Positions 36,121 to 45,733 of a stretch of DNA of 64,000 nt are shown piece after piece (the first letter of the stretch is position 1; the number at the start of each line of letters is the position of its first letter). The stretch spans positions 371,320-435,319 of the forward strand of contig NZ_JAODIM010000040.1 in NCBI RefSeq assembly GCF_025527015.1, given 5' to 3'. The notes beneath the pieces are model-generated. The model was not told the DNA's origin, ran no database searches, and saw only the letters and a list, made by a program, of their open reading frames with translations. The stretch comes from Winslowiella arboricola. Lineage in GTDB: Bacteria > Pseudomonadota > Gammaproteobacteria > Enterobacterales > Enterobacteriaceae. Made by a program: the position numbers and the translations under genes.

Positions 36121-36948
36121 TCAGTAACCTTCGGAATCGAGATCGGGACTGTACGCCTGGGTTTGCAGGCGCTGAACGTCTGTTTCCATGCGTCCGTCGG
36201 CATACAGATCTAACCACCGCCAGCCCGGCGCGACCGAGTCGATGGTGAAGTTGGTGCAGTGCGGTTTGAACTGGACGCAGGTCGAAGGGGAAGCCAGCAC
36301 ACGCCGTCCATTCCACTGCAGATCAAGCTCCTGATGAATATGGCCGCACAACAAGTTCCTCGCCAGCGGATAGTGCTGCAACACCGCATCCAGCGTATGA
36401 GGATTGCGTAAGCTGTGTTGATCAAGCCAGTTACAACCCGATGGCAGCGGATGATGATGCAGTAACACCAGCGTATGGCGCTGCGGATGCAGAGCAAGCG
36501 TCTTTTCCAGCCACTCAATTTGATAATCGCTCAGCATACCGTGCGGCACGCCAAATACCTGACTATCCAGCAGCACCACCTGCCAGTGTTCGCCCAGCAG
36601 CACATGCTTGGCGTCCGCAATTGCCGCCTCGGCCAGGGTGTTAAACATGGCAGGCTGAAAATCATGATTACCCGGTAACCAGACGCATGGCGCAGGCAGG
36701 CGCGAGATACCCTCAGCGAAATGCTGATAGGCTTCGACCGTATGATCCTGAGCCAAATCGCCAGTCGCAACGATCAAATCGTAATAACGCCCTTCGGCTT
36801 CAATCGCTTCCAGCACCGCGTTATAACTTGCCCAGGTATTCACACCCAGCAGCGTTTCGTTTTTACCTGCGAAAAGGTGGGTATCCGTTATTTGTAAAAT
36901 CCTGATTTTGTCCCCACTCGACACAGGAAGTTTTAACAGGCTATCCAA
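36121..36948 (-). CDS. cpdA: 3',5'-cyclic-AMP phosphodiesterase CpdA
   Basis: A 275-residue calcineurin-like metallophosphoesterase with ITDTHLF, ATGDLAQD, LPGNHDFQ, LLHHHPLPSG and LCGHIHQE, the five metal-binding blocks. It hydrolyses cAMP and so tunes CRP-dependent catabolic control. It is followed by yqiA and preceded by yqiB as in E. coli. Confidence 0.95.
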   Translation of the reverse strand: MDSLLKLPVSSGDKIRILQITDTHLFAGKNETLLGVNTWASYNAVLEAIEAEGRYYDLIVATGDLAQDHTVEAYQHFAEGISRLPAPCVWLPGNHDFQPAMFNTLAEAAIADAKHVLLGEHWQVVLLDSQVFGVPHGMLSDYQIEWLEKTLALHPQRHTLVLLHHHPLPSGCNWLDQHSLRNPHTLDAVLQHYPLARNLLCGHIHQELDLQWNGRRVLASPSTCVQFKPHCTNFTIDSVAPGWRWLDLYADGRMETDVQRLQTQAYSPDLDSEGY

Positions 36949-36993
36949 AGAGTATCCTTAGTCTCCACGCCATTATCGCTTCTTATCGCACGG

Positions 36994-37419
36994 TTAACAG
37001 GCCGGAACAGCCATTGCGCCATGCGCTAAACAGTAGCGCAACCAGTCAGCAAGGAACTGGTTTATTTGATGCTTTTCGTCACGTTGATGCAACTTTTTAT
37101 TCGGATAATCATAGCGTGCTTTAAAGCGATAGATCTGCTGCGTTGAACACACTTCCGCAACCATTGCATCATGGTAGAGCCTGACCGACATCGATGGCAG
37201 GCTCCAGTAACTGACAGCTGGCGCGGTTTGCTTCACTTCTACCAGCGTGGTGTAACGGGTAGATTCCAGAATAGTGATGCTATAGCTGGCGCTATTGACC
37301 TGATAAGTCACCGCTTCGCCCGCCTCATCGTTACGCGGCAGTAAGCGACGCAACTGGGCGAAATTGGTTTCGCACAGGCGCATCATTTCGGGGAAATCAG
37401 GAGTGTAGCGCTTGGTCAT
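36994..37419 (-). CDS. yqiB: DUF1249 family protein YqiB
   Basis: A 141-residue protein, almost the length of E. coli YqiB, with [31 protein letters not shown] and [29 protein letters not shown]. The ATG at 37419 overlaps the nudF stop by 4 bases (ATGA), so translation is coupled; an upstream in-frame start is not needed. The function is unknown in any species, though it keeps company with nudF and cpdA. Confidence 0.92.
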   Translation of the reverse strand: MTKRYTPDFPEMMRLCETNFAQLRRLLPRNDEAGEAVTYQVNSASYSITILESTRYTTLVEVKQTAPAVSYWSLPSMSVRLYHDAMVAEVCSTQQIYRFKARYDYPNKKLHQRDEKHQINQFLADWLRYCLAHGAMAVPAC

Positions 37420-38051
37420 TTCAGATCCCACTCTTCACGTAGTTTCTTATGGTGCAGCTCCAGCCATTGCAAGGCGATGACAGAGGCAGCGTTATCTATT
37501 TTCCCCTCTTCCACCCACTGATAAGCCTGTTCGCGGCTTACCACATGGACAAGAATATCCTCATTCTCTTCCTCCAGACCGTGGCATCCTTTTGCCACGC
37601 TGGCATCCACTTCGCCCACCAAAATGGATAAGCGCTCGCTGGTGCCGCCGGGACTGGCCAGATAGTTTAGCACCGGTCTGACCCGGCCCACATTGACGCC
37701 GGCCTCTTCGACCGCTTCACGCCGCACCACATCTTCGACACTTTCACCCGGCTCGATGATACCGGCCACCATCTCCATCAGCCAGGGGGTCGGGCTGGTA
37801 TCATAAGCGGCAATCCGAATCTGTTCGATTAACACCACTTTATCGCGGACTGGGTCATAGGGTAGCAGCACTGCGGCATGACCACGCTCAAAAATTTCGC
37901 GTTCGACGATGCCGCTCATCTCGCCATTAAACAGACGATGACGAAAGCGATAGCGTTGTAATGAAAAAAAACCGTCGTAAAGCGAGTCACGTGCAATAAT
38001 TTCTACATCGTTTTTTGTAAAAGTCACAGGGGATTTTTTTTCACTGGTCAT
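37416..38051 (-). CDS. nudF: ADP-ribose pyrophosphatase NudF
   Basis: A 211-residue Nudix hydrolase; the Nudix box is [23 protein letters not shown]. It cleaves ADP-ribose to AMP and ribose 5-phosphate, limiting stray protein ADP-ribosylation. It diverges from tolC across 214 bases and leads the leftward run nudF-yqiB-cpdA-yqiA-parE. Confidence 0.95.
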   Translation of the reverse strand: MTSEKKSPVTFTKNDVEIIARDSLYDGFFSLQRYRFRHRLFNGEMSGIVEREIFERGHAAVLLPYDPVRDKVVLIEQIRIAAYDTSPTPWLMEMVAGIIEPGESVEDVVRREAVEEAGVNVGRVRPVLNYLASPGGTSERLSILVGEVDASVAKGCHGLEEENEDILVHVVSREQAYQWVEEGKIDNAASVIALQWLELHHKKLREEWDLK

Positions 38052-38190
38052 CGTTACGCTTCCTTAATCCTTCGGCAATAAAACCGGGGTTCTGAAATCT
38101 CAATCTTGCAGAAGTATGGTTCTTTCTGAATTATTTACGTAAATTAAGGAAAGATGGCACGTTCAGCCAACTTATCCCCACGGCAGACTC

Positions 38191-38199
38191 TGCTAGAAT
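38191..38199 (+). promoter_or_regulatory. Candidate extended -10 promoter for tolC
   Basis: TGCTAGAAT has the extended -10 form TG-N-TAGAAT and lies 67 bases upstream of the tolC start. The -35 region is weak, which suits an activator-dependent or extended -10 promoter. E. coli tolC has several promoters, some with Mar/Sox control; I could not make out a clear marbox here. Confidence 0.45.
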
Positions 38200-38265
38200 C
38201 GGCGATTATTTTTTGACTTATGTCAGCGCTACCATAGCAATATTGCTGCACTACAAGGAATGCAA

Positions 38266-39753
38266 ATGAAGAAACTGCTCCCATTACTTATCGGCCTGAG
38301 CCTGGGTGGCTTCAGCGTCGCAAGTCAGGCAGAGAACCTGTTGCAGATCTATCAACAGGCACGCATTACTAACCCTGACCTTCGTAGCTCGGCTGCCGAC
38401 CGTGATGCTGCATTCGAAAAAATTAATGAAGCTCGCAGCCCACTGTTACCACAGCTTGGTTTAGGCGCAGATTATACCTATAACAACGGTTATCGCGACA
38501 GCAGCGGCCTGCACTCCAATACCACCAGCGGAACGTTGCAGCTGACGCAAACCCTGTTTGATATGTCGAAATGGCGCGCGCTGACACTGCAGGAAAAAAC
38601 CGCCGGTATCCAGGACGTCACTTATCAGACGGCGCAGCAGACGCTGATGCTGAACACCGCCACGGCCTATTTCAATGTATTACGCGCCATTGACTCGCTT
38701 TCTTATATCGAAGCGCAGAAACAGTCGATCTATCGCCAGCTGGATCAAACCACCCAGCGTTTTAACGTGGGTTTAGTGGCGATCACCGATGTACAGAACG
38801 CTCGCTCCGAGTATGACAGCGTGCTGGCGAGTGAAGTCTCTGCCCGCAATGCGCTGGATAATGCGCTGGAAACCCTGCGTCAGGTCACCGGTAACTACTA
38901 TCCGTCACTGGCGTCGCTGAATGTCGATAACTTTAAGACGGATAAGCCACAGCCGGTGAATACCCTGCTGAAAGAGGCGGAAAGCCGTAACCTGAGCCTG
39001 TTATCCGCTCGTCTGTCACAGGATCTGGCGCGTGAGCAGATTCGTTCAGCAGAAACCGGCCATATGCCAACGGTTGACCTGACCGCGTCCAGCGGCATGA
39101 CCAACAGCAAATATGGCGGCAGCCGCGCCGGACAGAGCACCTCGTCCAACGACAGCATTACCGGCAGCAACCAGGTCGGCCTGAGCTTTACGCTGCCGCT
39201 GTACAGTGGCGGCTCGGTGACTTCACAGGTGAAACAGGCGCAGTACGCTTTCGTTAGCGCCAGTGAGCAGCTGGAAAGCGCGCACCGCACCACGGTGCAG
39301 ACCGTGCGTTCATCATTCAACAACGTGAATGCTTCGATCAGCAGCATCAATGCCTACAAACAGGCTGTGGTGTCGGCGCAAAGCTCACTGGATGCGATGG
39401 AAGCCGGTTACTCGGTCGGTACGCGCACCATCGTTGATGTGCTGGATGCCACCACCACGCTGTACAACGCCAAGCAGCAGCTGTCTGACGCCCGTTATGA
39501 CTATATGATTAACGAGCTGAATATTAAGTCTGCGCTTGGCACGCTGAACGAGCAGGATCTGACGACGCTGAATAACCGTTTAGGCAAGGATATCGCCACC
39601 ACGCCAGACGCTGTCGCGCCAGAGAATCCGCAACAGGACAGCGCCGCCGATAACGGTGGTAATCTGGCCCCGGCTCCGGCTGCTGCACAGGCAACACCTG
39701 CCGCTGCACCACGCGCTGCCGCCAGCTCTTCACGTAATCCGTTCGCACAATAA
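38266..39753 (+). CDS. tolC: Outer membrane efflux channel TolC
   Basis: A 495-residue outer-membrane factor. The start MKKLLPLLIGLSLGGFSVASQAEN is a signal peptide; the ATG at 38266 is chosen over one two codons earlier because AAGGA ends 6 bases before it. The two structural repeats begin at LLQIYQQARITNPDLRSSAADRDAAFEKI and near KQAQYAFVSASEQLESAHR, and YSVGTRTIVDVLDATTTLYNAKQQL marks the tunnel coiled coil. The channel serves AcrAB-type pumps and haemolysin-type secretion. The C-terminal tail is Ala/Pro-rich and varies from E. coli. Confidence 0.97.
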   Translation: MKKLLPLLIGLSLGGFSVASQAENLLQIYQQARITNPDLRSSAADRDAAFEKINEARSPLLPQLGLGADYTYNNGYRDSSGLHSNTTSGTLQLTQTLFDMSKWRALTLQEKTAGIQDVTYQTAQQTLMLNTATAYFNVLRAIDSLSYIEAQKQSIYRQLDQTTQRFNVGLVAITDVQNARSEYDSVLASEVSARNALDNALETLRQVTGNYYPSLASLNVDNFKTDKPQPVNTLLKEAESRNLSLLSARLSQDLAREQIRSAETGHMPTVDLTASSGMTNSKYGGSRAGQSTSSNDSITGSNQVGLSFTLPLYSGGSVTSQVKQAQYAFVSASEQLESAHRTTVQTVRSSFNNVNASISSINAYKQAVVSAQSSLDAMEAGYSVGTRTIVDVLDATTTLYNAKQQLSDARYDYMINELNIKSALGTLNEQDLTTLNNRLGKDIATTPDAVAPENPQQDSAADNGGNLAPAPAAAQATPAAAPRAAASSSRNPFAQ

Positions 39754-39761
39754 GCATTACC

Positions 39762-39785
39762 AGGGGCAGTAATCACTGCCCCTTT
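39762..39785 (+). terminator. Terminator after tolC
   Basis: AGGGGCAGT and ACTGCCCCT form a perfect 9-base stem around AATC, followed by TTTC, 9 bases past the tolC stop. Confidence 0.75.
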
Positions 39786-39900
39786 CACAATCAAACGTAT
39801 AGCTAAGTAAAGATCCCCGTTTCACCTGCGTTGATCGCTTCATATTTCACCACTCTTCCCCTATTCTATGCGCTTACCTTTGGGCACAGGACAGATTGCT

Positions 39901-40563
39901 ATGAAACGGACTAAACAAATTAATCATGCCTCCTTCCGTAAGAGCTGGAGCGCACGTCATTTAACGCCAGTTGCGCTGGCCGTTACTGCAGTATTTATGT
40001 TGGCTGGTTGCGAACAGTCTGATGAAACCATCTCCATGTACCAGAATGCGGATGACTGCTCAAAAGCCAATCCAGGCCAGAGCGCACAGTGCACCACTGC
40101 CTATAACACTGCATTAAAAGAAGCGGAAAAAACCGCACCGAAATATGCGACCCGCGAAGACTGTGTGGCTGAGTTTGGCGAAAGCCAGTGTCAGCAGACG
40201 CCTGCGCAGGCCGGTGTGGGCACTACCAACAATGCTGAAACCCAGCAGAGCGGAAGCTTCTGGATGCCGCTGATGGCCGGTTACATGATGGGCCGGATGA
40301 TGAGTGGTGGCGCATCGCAGCCGCTGTTTACCTCACGCGCGCCGAACAGCCCGGCAAACGGTAAGTTTGTTGATGCCACCGGTCGTAACTATGGCAACGC
40401 CACTTCTGGCCGTAGCATGACGGTACCGAAAACCGCACTGGCGCCGAAACCTGCGACCACCAGCACCGTCACCCGTGGCGGCTTTGGTGAAAGCGTAGCG
40501 AAGCAAACCAGCATGCAACGTAGCAGCGCCGCTTCTGGCTCCAGCCGCTCTTACGGAGGCTAA
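39901..40563 (+). CDS. ygiB: DUF1190 lipoprotein-like protein YgiB
   Basis: A 220-residue protein matching E. coli Ygi[27 protein letters not shown] gives a membrane-targeting helix and a lipobox-like LAGC, then [52 protein letters not shown] and a [14 protein letters not shown] tail. The ATG at 39901 gives [14 protein letters not shown] as in E. coli. It forms an operon with ygiC (8 bases apart). Its function is unknown; it belongs to the TolC neighbourhood. Confidence 0.92.
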   Translation: MKRTKQINHASFRKSWSARHLTPVALAVTAVFMLAGCEQSDETISMYQNADDCSKANPGQSAQCTTAYNTALKEAEKTAPKYATREDCVAEFGESQCQQTPAQAGVGTTNNAETQQSGSFWMPLMAGYMMGRMMSGGASQPLFTSRAPNSPANGKFVDATGRNYGNATSGRSMTVPKTALAPKPATTSTVTRGGFGESVAKQTSMQRSSAASGSSRSYGG

Positions 40564-40571
40564 TCAGCCTG

Positions 40572-41732
40572 ATGAAGCGTATTGCTATTACCGAACGACC
40601 AGACTGGCGCGAGAAAGCCACCGAGTACGGTTTTCGTTTTCACACCATGCACGGTGAACCCTACTGGTGTGAAGACGCGTACTACCAGTTCACGCTTGAG
40701 CAAATCGATTACCTCGAAGATACCACGCGCGAACTGCACCAGATGTGTTTGCAGGTGGTGGAAAAAGTGGTTAACAGCGAAGAGCTGTTAACTAAGTTCC
40801 GCATTCCAAAACACACCTGGGACTTTGTACGTCACTCGTGGAAAACATCGCAGCCGTCACTCTATTCACGCCTCGACCTCGCCTGGGATGGCAAGGGCGA
40901 TGCAAAACTGCTGGAAAATAATGCCGATACGCCGACCTCGCTATACGAAGCGGCATTTTTCCAGTGGATCTGGCTGGAAGATCAGCTGAATGCCGGCCAT
41001 CTTCCGGCGGGCAGCGACCAGTTTAACAGCCTGCAGGAGAAACTGATCGAGCGCTTCGCCAACCTGCATCAGCAACACGGATTTAGCTGGCTCCACTTTG
41101 CCTGCTGCCGTGATACCGATGAAGATCGTGGCACCGTGCAGTATCTGCAGGATTGCGCCACCGAAGCCGGTCTGCCGAGCGAATTTCTCTATATCGATGA
41201 AATTGGCCTCGGTGAAAAAGGCCAGTTTACCGATGTGCACGATCAGGTGATTGGTAACCTGTTTAAGCTCTATCCGTGGGAATTTATGCTGCGCGAGATG
41301 TTCTCCACCAAACTGGAAGATGCTGGCGTGCGCTGGCTGGAGCCGGGCTGGAAGAGCATTATCTCCAACAAAGCGCTGCTGCCGCTGCTGTGGCAGATGT
41401 TCCCGAATCACCCTAACCTGCTGCCCGCTTACTTCGCTGAAGATGATGTTCCGGCGATGGAAAAATATGTGGTGAAACCGCTGTTTTCGCGTGAAGGAGC
41501 CAATATTCGCATTGTCGAAAATGGTCAGGAAATTGCGCGTGTCGACGGGCCGTATGGCGAAGAGGGCATGATTGTGCAGCAGTTCCATGAACTACCAAAG
41601 TTTGGCGACAGTTATACGCTGATCGGTAGCTGGCTGATTGACGATCAACCAGCTGGCATTGGTCTGCGCGAAGATCGCGCATTGATCACTCAGGATCTGT
41701 CCCGCTTCTATCCGCATGCTTTTGTCGAGTGA
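40572..41732 (+). CDS. ygiC: Glutathionylspermidine synthase-like ATP-grasp protein YgiC
   Basis: A 386-residue protein of the same length as E. coli YgiC. ATP-grasp ligase features include [37 protein letters not shown] and [14 protein letters not shown]; the end reads [21 protein letters not shown]. It resembles the synthetase half of Gss but lacks the amidase, and YgiC-type enzymes are not proven to make glutathionylspermidine. It follows ygiB and converges on ygiD. Confidence 0.93.
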   Translation: MKRIAITERPDWREKATEYGFRFHTMHGEPYWCEDAYYQFTLEQIDYLEDTTRELHQMCLQVVEKVVNSEELLTKFRIPKHTWDFVRHSWKTSQPSLYSRLDLAWDGKGDAKLLENNADTPTSLYEAAFFQWIWLEDQLNAGHLPAGSDQFNSLQEKLIERFANLHQQHGFSWLHFACCRDTDEDRGTVQYLQDCATEAGLPSEFLYIDEIGLGEKGQFTDVHDQVIGNLFKLYPWEFMLREMFSTKLEDAGVRWLEPGWKSIISNKALLPLLWQMFPNHPNLLPAYFAEDDVPAMEKYVVKPLFSREGANIRIVENGQEIARVDGPYGEEGMIVQQFHELPKFGDSYTLIGSWLIDDQPAGIGLREDRALITQDLSRFYPHAFVE

Positions 41733-41737
41733 CTGTA

Positions 41738-41761
41738 ACGGGCGGCGTTATCGCCGCCCGT
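41738..41761. repeat. REP-like palindrome between ygiC and ygiD
   Basis: ACGGGCGGCG pairs perfectly with CGCCGCCCGT around TTAT. The following GCCAATGATTTGCA matches the flank of the copies at 7278, 12224 and 50833, showing it is the same repeat family. It fills the 50-base gap between convergent genes. Confidence 0.7.
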
Positions 41762-41782
41762 GCCAATGATTTGCACTACAAC

Positions 41783-42571
41783 TTAACCTGCCTGCACCGA
41801 CAACATACTCAACGACGCCATCTCAATGCCATCAACCGGGATCGACACGGCTTCGCCCTGCGCTCTGGCGCCCAGTACATACAGCAACGGCAGATAGTGT
41901 TCCGGCGTTGGGTTAGAGAGAGCAGCGCCTTCATGGTTCATAAAGTTTACCAGTGGATGCGCTTCAGTTGCCCCTTCCCAGCTCAGATTATCGCGCACGT
42001 ACTGATTAAACGACTCAGCCCACGGATACGCCTCCGCAGCGCCCTGCCATTTCACCATCCGCAGGTTATGCACCACATTCCCGCTGGCGACAATCATCAC
42101 CCCCTGCTCGCGCAGCGATGCCAGTTTGCGGCCCAGTTCAAAATGATAAGCCGGTGGTTTTGTGCCATCGACACTCAGCTGCACCATCGGGATATCCGCA
42201 TCCGGGTACATCTTAATCAGCACGCCCCAGGAACCGTGGTCAAAACCCCACTCCTGATCGAGCTGCACATCGACCGGTGACAACAGTTCAGCAATCTGCT
42301 GCGCTAACGCTGGCGAGCCGGGCGCCGGATAGCGGGTATCAAACAGCGCCTGCGGAAAACCACCAAAATCATGAATAGTGCGCGGCTTTTCCATCGCCGT
42401 CACGGCGGTGCCGCGGGTATACCAGTGAGCAGAGACCGCGACGATCGCCTTCGGACGTGGCAGGGTCTCACCCAGCTTGCGCCAGGTTTCGGTATAGATA
42501 TTGTCTTCCAGCACGTTCATTGGGCTGCCGTGACCCAGGAACAGAGCCGGCATACGAGTTTGACTCATCAT
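41783..42571 (-). CDS. ygiD: 4,5-DOPA extradiol dioxygenase YgiD
   Basis: A 262-residue LigB-type dioxygenase with MPALFLGHGSPMN, AVSAHWYTRGT, FDHGSWGVL and SGNVVHNLR, which carry the zinc or iron His ligands. YgiD opens the ring of DOPA to give betalamic acid precursors. GGGGA precedes the start. It converges on ygiC. Confidence 0.92.
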   Translation of the reverse strand: MMSQTRMPALFLGHGSPMNVLEDNIYTETWRKLGETLPRPKAIVAVSAHWYTRGTAVTAMEKPRTIHDFGGFPQALFDTRYPAPGSPALAQQIAELLSPVDVQLDQEWGFDHGSWGVLIKMYPDADIPMVQLSVDGTKPPAYHFELGRKLASLREQGVMIVASGNVVHNLRMVKWQGAAEAYPWAESFNQYVRDNLSWEGATEAHPLVNFMNHEGAALSNPTPEHYLPLLYVLGARAQGEAVSIPVDGIEMASLSMLSVQAG

Positions 42572-42701
42572 TTATCCCCGGAAAGTATGTAATGGTTAAT
42601 GCCAGTTACATTACGCCCTTTGGTTAACAGATGAACCCGGATAACAGTGATGGAGATAGTCAATAAATTTGAACGGGGATGGGGATTGTACGGAGGGGAT
42701 A

Positions 42702-42732
42702 ACAGGGGCGGCGACAATAACGCCGCCCCTGT
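42702..42732. repeat. REP-like palindrome downstream of ribB
   Basis: ACAGGGGCGGCG and CGCCGCCCCTGT form a perfect 12-base stem with a 7-base loop, 9 bases past the ribB stop. It is a short variant of the window's GGGCGGCG repeat. The 169-base gap holds nothing else evident. Confidence 0.65.
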
Positions 42733-42740
42733 AACTTACA

Positions 42741-43379
42741 TTAACGGCTCTGGCGATAAGCAACCAGATCTTCAATCGTCACTACCGGCATATTATGCTG
42801 CTTCGCAAATACAATGACTTCAGGCGCATGCGCCATTGAACCATCATCATTGGTCAGTTCACACAATACACCTGCTGATTTAAATCCTGCCAGCGTCACC
42901 AGGTCAATCGTGGCTTCGGTATGGCCACCACGTGACAGCACGCCGCCCGGATGAGCACGCAACGGGAATACATGGCCCGGACGGTTTAAGTCTGCAGGCT
43001 GCGCATTATCGGCGATAGCGGCTTTAATGGTAGTCAGGCGGTCGCTGGCCGACACACCGGTGGTAACGCCTTTTGCCGCCTCAATGGTGACGGTAAAGCC
43101 GGTGCCGTAGGAGCTGGTGTTGTTTTCCACCATCATCGGCAGGTCAAGCTGCTGACGACGATCTTCGGTCAGGCACAGACAGACAATTCCGCTGCCGTGG
43201 CGAATGGTGAGAGCCATTTGTTCAACCGTCATGGTCTCGGCTGCGAAGATCATATCACCTTCGTTTTCACGATTTTCATCGTCGAGGACCATTACGCCGC
43301 GACCATCACGTAGCGCTGAGATTGCACGTTCTACACGCTGTTCAGGCGTGCCAAATTCAGAAAGTAGCGTCTGATTCAT
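42741..43379 (-). CDS. ribB: 3,4-dihydroxy-2-butanone-4-phosphate synthase
   Basis: A 212-residue RibB. It carries [19 protein letters not shown] (active-site acids), [22 protein letters not shown] and [24 protein letters not shown]. It converts ribulose 5-phosphate to dihydroxybutanone phosphate plus formate for riboflavin. The ATG giving [10 protein letters not shown] matches E. coli; the open frame further upstream runs into the FMN riboswitch and is not coding. Confidence 0.96.
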   Translation of the reverse strand: MNQTLLSEFGTPEQRVERAISALRDGRGVMVLDDENRENEGDMIFAAETMTVEQMALTIRHGSGIVCLCLTEDRRQQLDLPMMVENNTSSYGTGFTVTIEAAKGVTTGVSASDRLTTIKAAIADNAQPADLNRPGHVFPLRAHPGGVLSRGGHTEATIDLVTLAGFKSAGVLCELTNDDGSMAHAPEVIVFAKQHNMPVVTIEDLVAYRQSR

Positions 43380-43483
43380 GGTAAATAAACCTTTATAAGT
43401 GTATGGGTTACCAGAATCAGGGCGATCTTGAGGAGTGTCATGCTGTGACAAAAAAATAACGCAGTCAGGCCGTAGCCCGAAAA

Positions 43484-43636
43484 TGCCGTTACTCTCTCCC
43501 ATCCGGACTCTAACCGTCGGCCCCGGAATCACACCGGGTCTGCTGACCTTCAGACCTGGCGGTCTGAAGCGCTCGCGGGCTTTCAGCGTAAGCTGATTTA
43601 CCGCCGGTGGGGAATTTCGCCCCGCCCTGAGAATAA
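43484..43636 (-). ncRNA. FMN riboswitch (RFN element) controlling ribB
   Basis: On the minus strand the leader has the conserved RFN blocks: TTCTCAGGGCGGGG at the start, CCCCACCGGCGGTAAAT, AGCCCGCGAGCG, GGTCAGCAGACCCGGTG, GATTCCGGGGCCGACGGTTA and AGTCCGGATGGGAGAG. FMN binding lowers ribB expression. It ends about 105 bases before the ribB start. Confidence 0.95.
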
Positions 43637-43710
43637 GCAAGCTAACTATAGCGCCATTAAAAAATCAGAGCAACGAACAAAAACGGCAAATTGATATGCA
43701 GTTTGCTGCT

Positions 43711-43836
43711 TATACCCTAAATAATTCGAGTCGCAGGAAGGCGGCAAGCCCGCTCATCCCGGGAGCATAGATAACTATGTGACCGCGGTGAGCGGGTGCA
43801 GCCAACGCATCTGCGGCTTGAAGTATGACGGGTATA
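43711..43836. repeat. ERIC-like intergenic element (126 bp)
   Basis: The element runs from TATACCCTAAATAATTCGAG to GAAGTATGACGGGTATA, with TATACCC/GGGTATA ends inverted. It holds CAGGAAGGCGGCAAG and GGTGAGCGGGTGCAGCCAACGC, which match enterobacterial ERIC-type sequences in order and in length. The centre (CATCCCGGGAGC) is diverged from the E. coli form. It lies between ribB and ubiK. Confidence 0.85.
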
Positions 43837-43908
43837 TCGAATTCAGGTTTATCCTTTTGCTCTCAGGCATTACACTTATCAGATACTTGTTGTGACCAGG
43901 AAACCGCC

Positions 43909-44196
43909 ATGATTGACCCGAAAAAAATTGAACAACTTGCTCGTCAGGTTCATGAGTCGATGCCAAAGGGCATTCGTGAATTCGGCGACGACGTTGAAAA
44001 GAAAATCCGTCAGGTAATACAGGCACAGCTAACGCGCATGGATTTGGTAAATCGCGAAGAGTTTGATGTCCAGACTCAGGTGCTGCTGCGTACCCGAGAA
44101 AAACTGGCGGCGCTGGAACAACGTCTGGCAACTCTGGAAAGTCGCGCCAGCGAAAATGCGCCGAAAGAAGTGATTACAACCGAAGATCCACAGTAA
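43909..44196 (+). CDS. ubiK: Ubiquinone biosynthesis accessory factor UbiK
   Basis: A 95-residue protein (YqiC) starting [35 protein letters not shown], with a long C-terminal coiled coil ([26 protein letters not shown]). UbiK helps the Ubi complex handle lipid intermediates. The ATG at 43909 is chosen by this match; upstream sequence is the end of the ERIC element. Confidence 0.94.
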   Translation: MIDPKKIEQLARQVHESMPKGIREFGDDVEKKIRQVIQAQLTRMDLVNREEFDVQTQVLLRTREKLAALEQRLATLESRASENAPKEVITTEDPQ

Positions 44197-44237
44197 AACT
44201 GATGTGGGACGGGCCACGCCCGTCCCCTTACCAGTCG

Positions 44238-45668
44238 TCAGCTTTTGCCGGAACGAATGGTTTTGATGATATTACTGGTCGAGATACCGTCTTCAAAGTT
44301 CAGCACACGAACTTCACCGCCGTTCGCCCACACCTCTTTGCTGCCTGCGATCTCTTCCGGCTTATAATCGCCGCCTTTTACCAGCAGATCCGGCAATACA
44401 TCTGCGATTAAACGCTGAGGCGTATCCTCTTCAAACGGGATCACCCAGTCCACCGCTTCCAGCGCACCCAGTACGATCATACGGTTGATCAACGGGTTAA
44501 CCGGACGGCTATCGCCTTTCAGACGTTTGGTCGAGGCATCGCTGTTGACCGCCACGATCAGACGATCGCCGAGCTTGCGCGCATTGGCAAGGTAAGAGAC
44601 ATGGCCGGCATGCAGAATATCGAAACAACCGTTGGTCATCACCACTTTCTCGCCGCGCTTACGCGCCTGCTCAACCGCATGTTTCAGCTGCGCTTCATCC
44701 ATCACGCCAAAACCGGTTTCCGGGCGCGCGCGAATGGCATTTTCCAGCTCGACAGTGCTGACGGTGGAAGTGCCCAGCTTACCGACCACCACGCCCGCGG
44801 CGGCATTAGCCATAAAGCAGGCTTCTTCCAGCGTATCTCCGGCTGCCAGCGTTGCTGCCAGCACGCCAATTACCGTATCGCCAGCACCGGTAACATCAAA
44901 CACTTCCTGCGCCTGAGTCGGCAGATGCAGCGGCTCTTTGCCTGGCTGCAGCAGGGTCATACCGTTTTCTGAACGCGTCACCAGCAGCGCCGACAGTTCA
45001 AAGTCCGCAATCAGCTGCATACCACGTTCAACAATCTGCGCCTCATCCTTGCATTTGCCGACCACCGCTTCAAACTCGGAGAAGTTCGGCGTCAGCAGGG
45101 TGGCGCCGCGATAGCGGGCAAAATCAGTGCCTTTCGGATCCACCAGCACCGGCACATTTGCCGCGCGCGCCAGTTTGATCATGGTTTCCACGCTGGCCAG
45201 CGCGCCTTTGGCGTAATCGGATAACACCAGCGCACCAATATGCGGTAACGCGGCGCTGATACGCTGATGGATTGGCTGCGGATCAACACCCTCGAAGCCC
45301 TCTTCGAAATCGAGGCGGATCAGCTGCTGATTACGTGAAAGGATACGTAATTTAGTGATGGTCGGATGAGTAGGCACCGCGACAAAATCGCATTGCACAT
45401 TGACGTTATTCAGCGTCGCGCTAAGCGCACCAGCAGCATCGTCAACGCCAGTCAGACCGACAAGGCGCGATCCGGCCCCCAGCGATGCAATATTCATTGC
45501 CACGTTAGCCGCGCCGCCCGGACGCTCTTCAACGTTATCCACTTTAACGACCGGCACCGGGGCTTCCGGTGAAATCCGGCTGGTTGGGCCATACCAGTAA
45601 CGATCCAACATCACATCGCCAACTACCAGCACGCCTGCACGGCTAAAATCGGGCAGTGTTACTTTCAT
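44238..45668 (-). CDS. hldE: Bifunctional heptose 7-phosphate kinase/heptose 1-phosphate adenylyltransferase
   Basis: A 476-residue protein, one shorter than E. coli HldE. The N-terminal ribokinase-like domain has [16 protein letters not shown] and [17 protein letters not shown]; the C-terminal nucleotidyltransferase has [16 protein letters not shown] and [11 protein letters not shown]. It makes ADP-heptose for the LPS inner core. The ATG at 45668 is preferred over an in-frame GTG three codons upstream because GGAG lies 8 bases before it. It follows glnE by 65 bases. Confidence 0.97.
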   Translation of the reverse strand: MKVTLPDFSRAGVLVVGDVMLDRYWYGPTSRISPEAPVPVVKVDNVEERPGGAANVAMNIASLGAGSRLVGLTGVDDAAGALSATLNNVNVQCDFVAVPTHPTITKLRILSRNQQLIRLDFEEGFEGVDPQPIHQRISAALPHIGALVLSDYAKGALASVETMIKLARAANVPVLVDPKGTDFARYRGATLLTPNFSEFEAVVGKCKDEAQIVERGMQLIADFELSALLVTRSENGMTLLQPGKEPLHLPTQAQEVFDVTGAGDTVIGVLAATLAAGDTLEEACFMANAAAGVVVGKLGTSTVSTVELENAIRARPETGFGVMDEAQLKHAVEQARKRGEKVVMTNGCFDILHAGHVSYLANARKLGDRLIVAVNSDASTKRLKGDSRPVNPLINRMIVLGALEAVDWVIPFEEDTPQRLIADVLPDLLVKGGDYKPEEIAGSKEVWANGGEVRVLNFEDGISTSNIIKTIRSGKS

Positions 45669-45733
45669 TCCTGACACTCCAGACTACGAAAAAATATTGC
45701 GCGGGATAATAGCACAATTGCGCTATCTGCTTG

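Noticed and set aside
42741..43640. A 299-codon open frame extending ribB upstream
   Set aside because: The extra 87 codons run through the FMN riboswitch; the ATG at 43379 matches the known RibB start.
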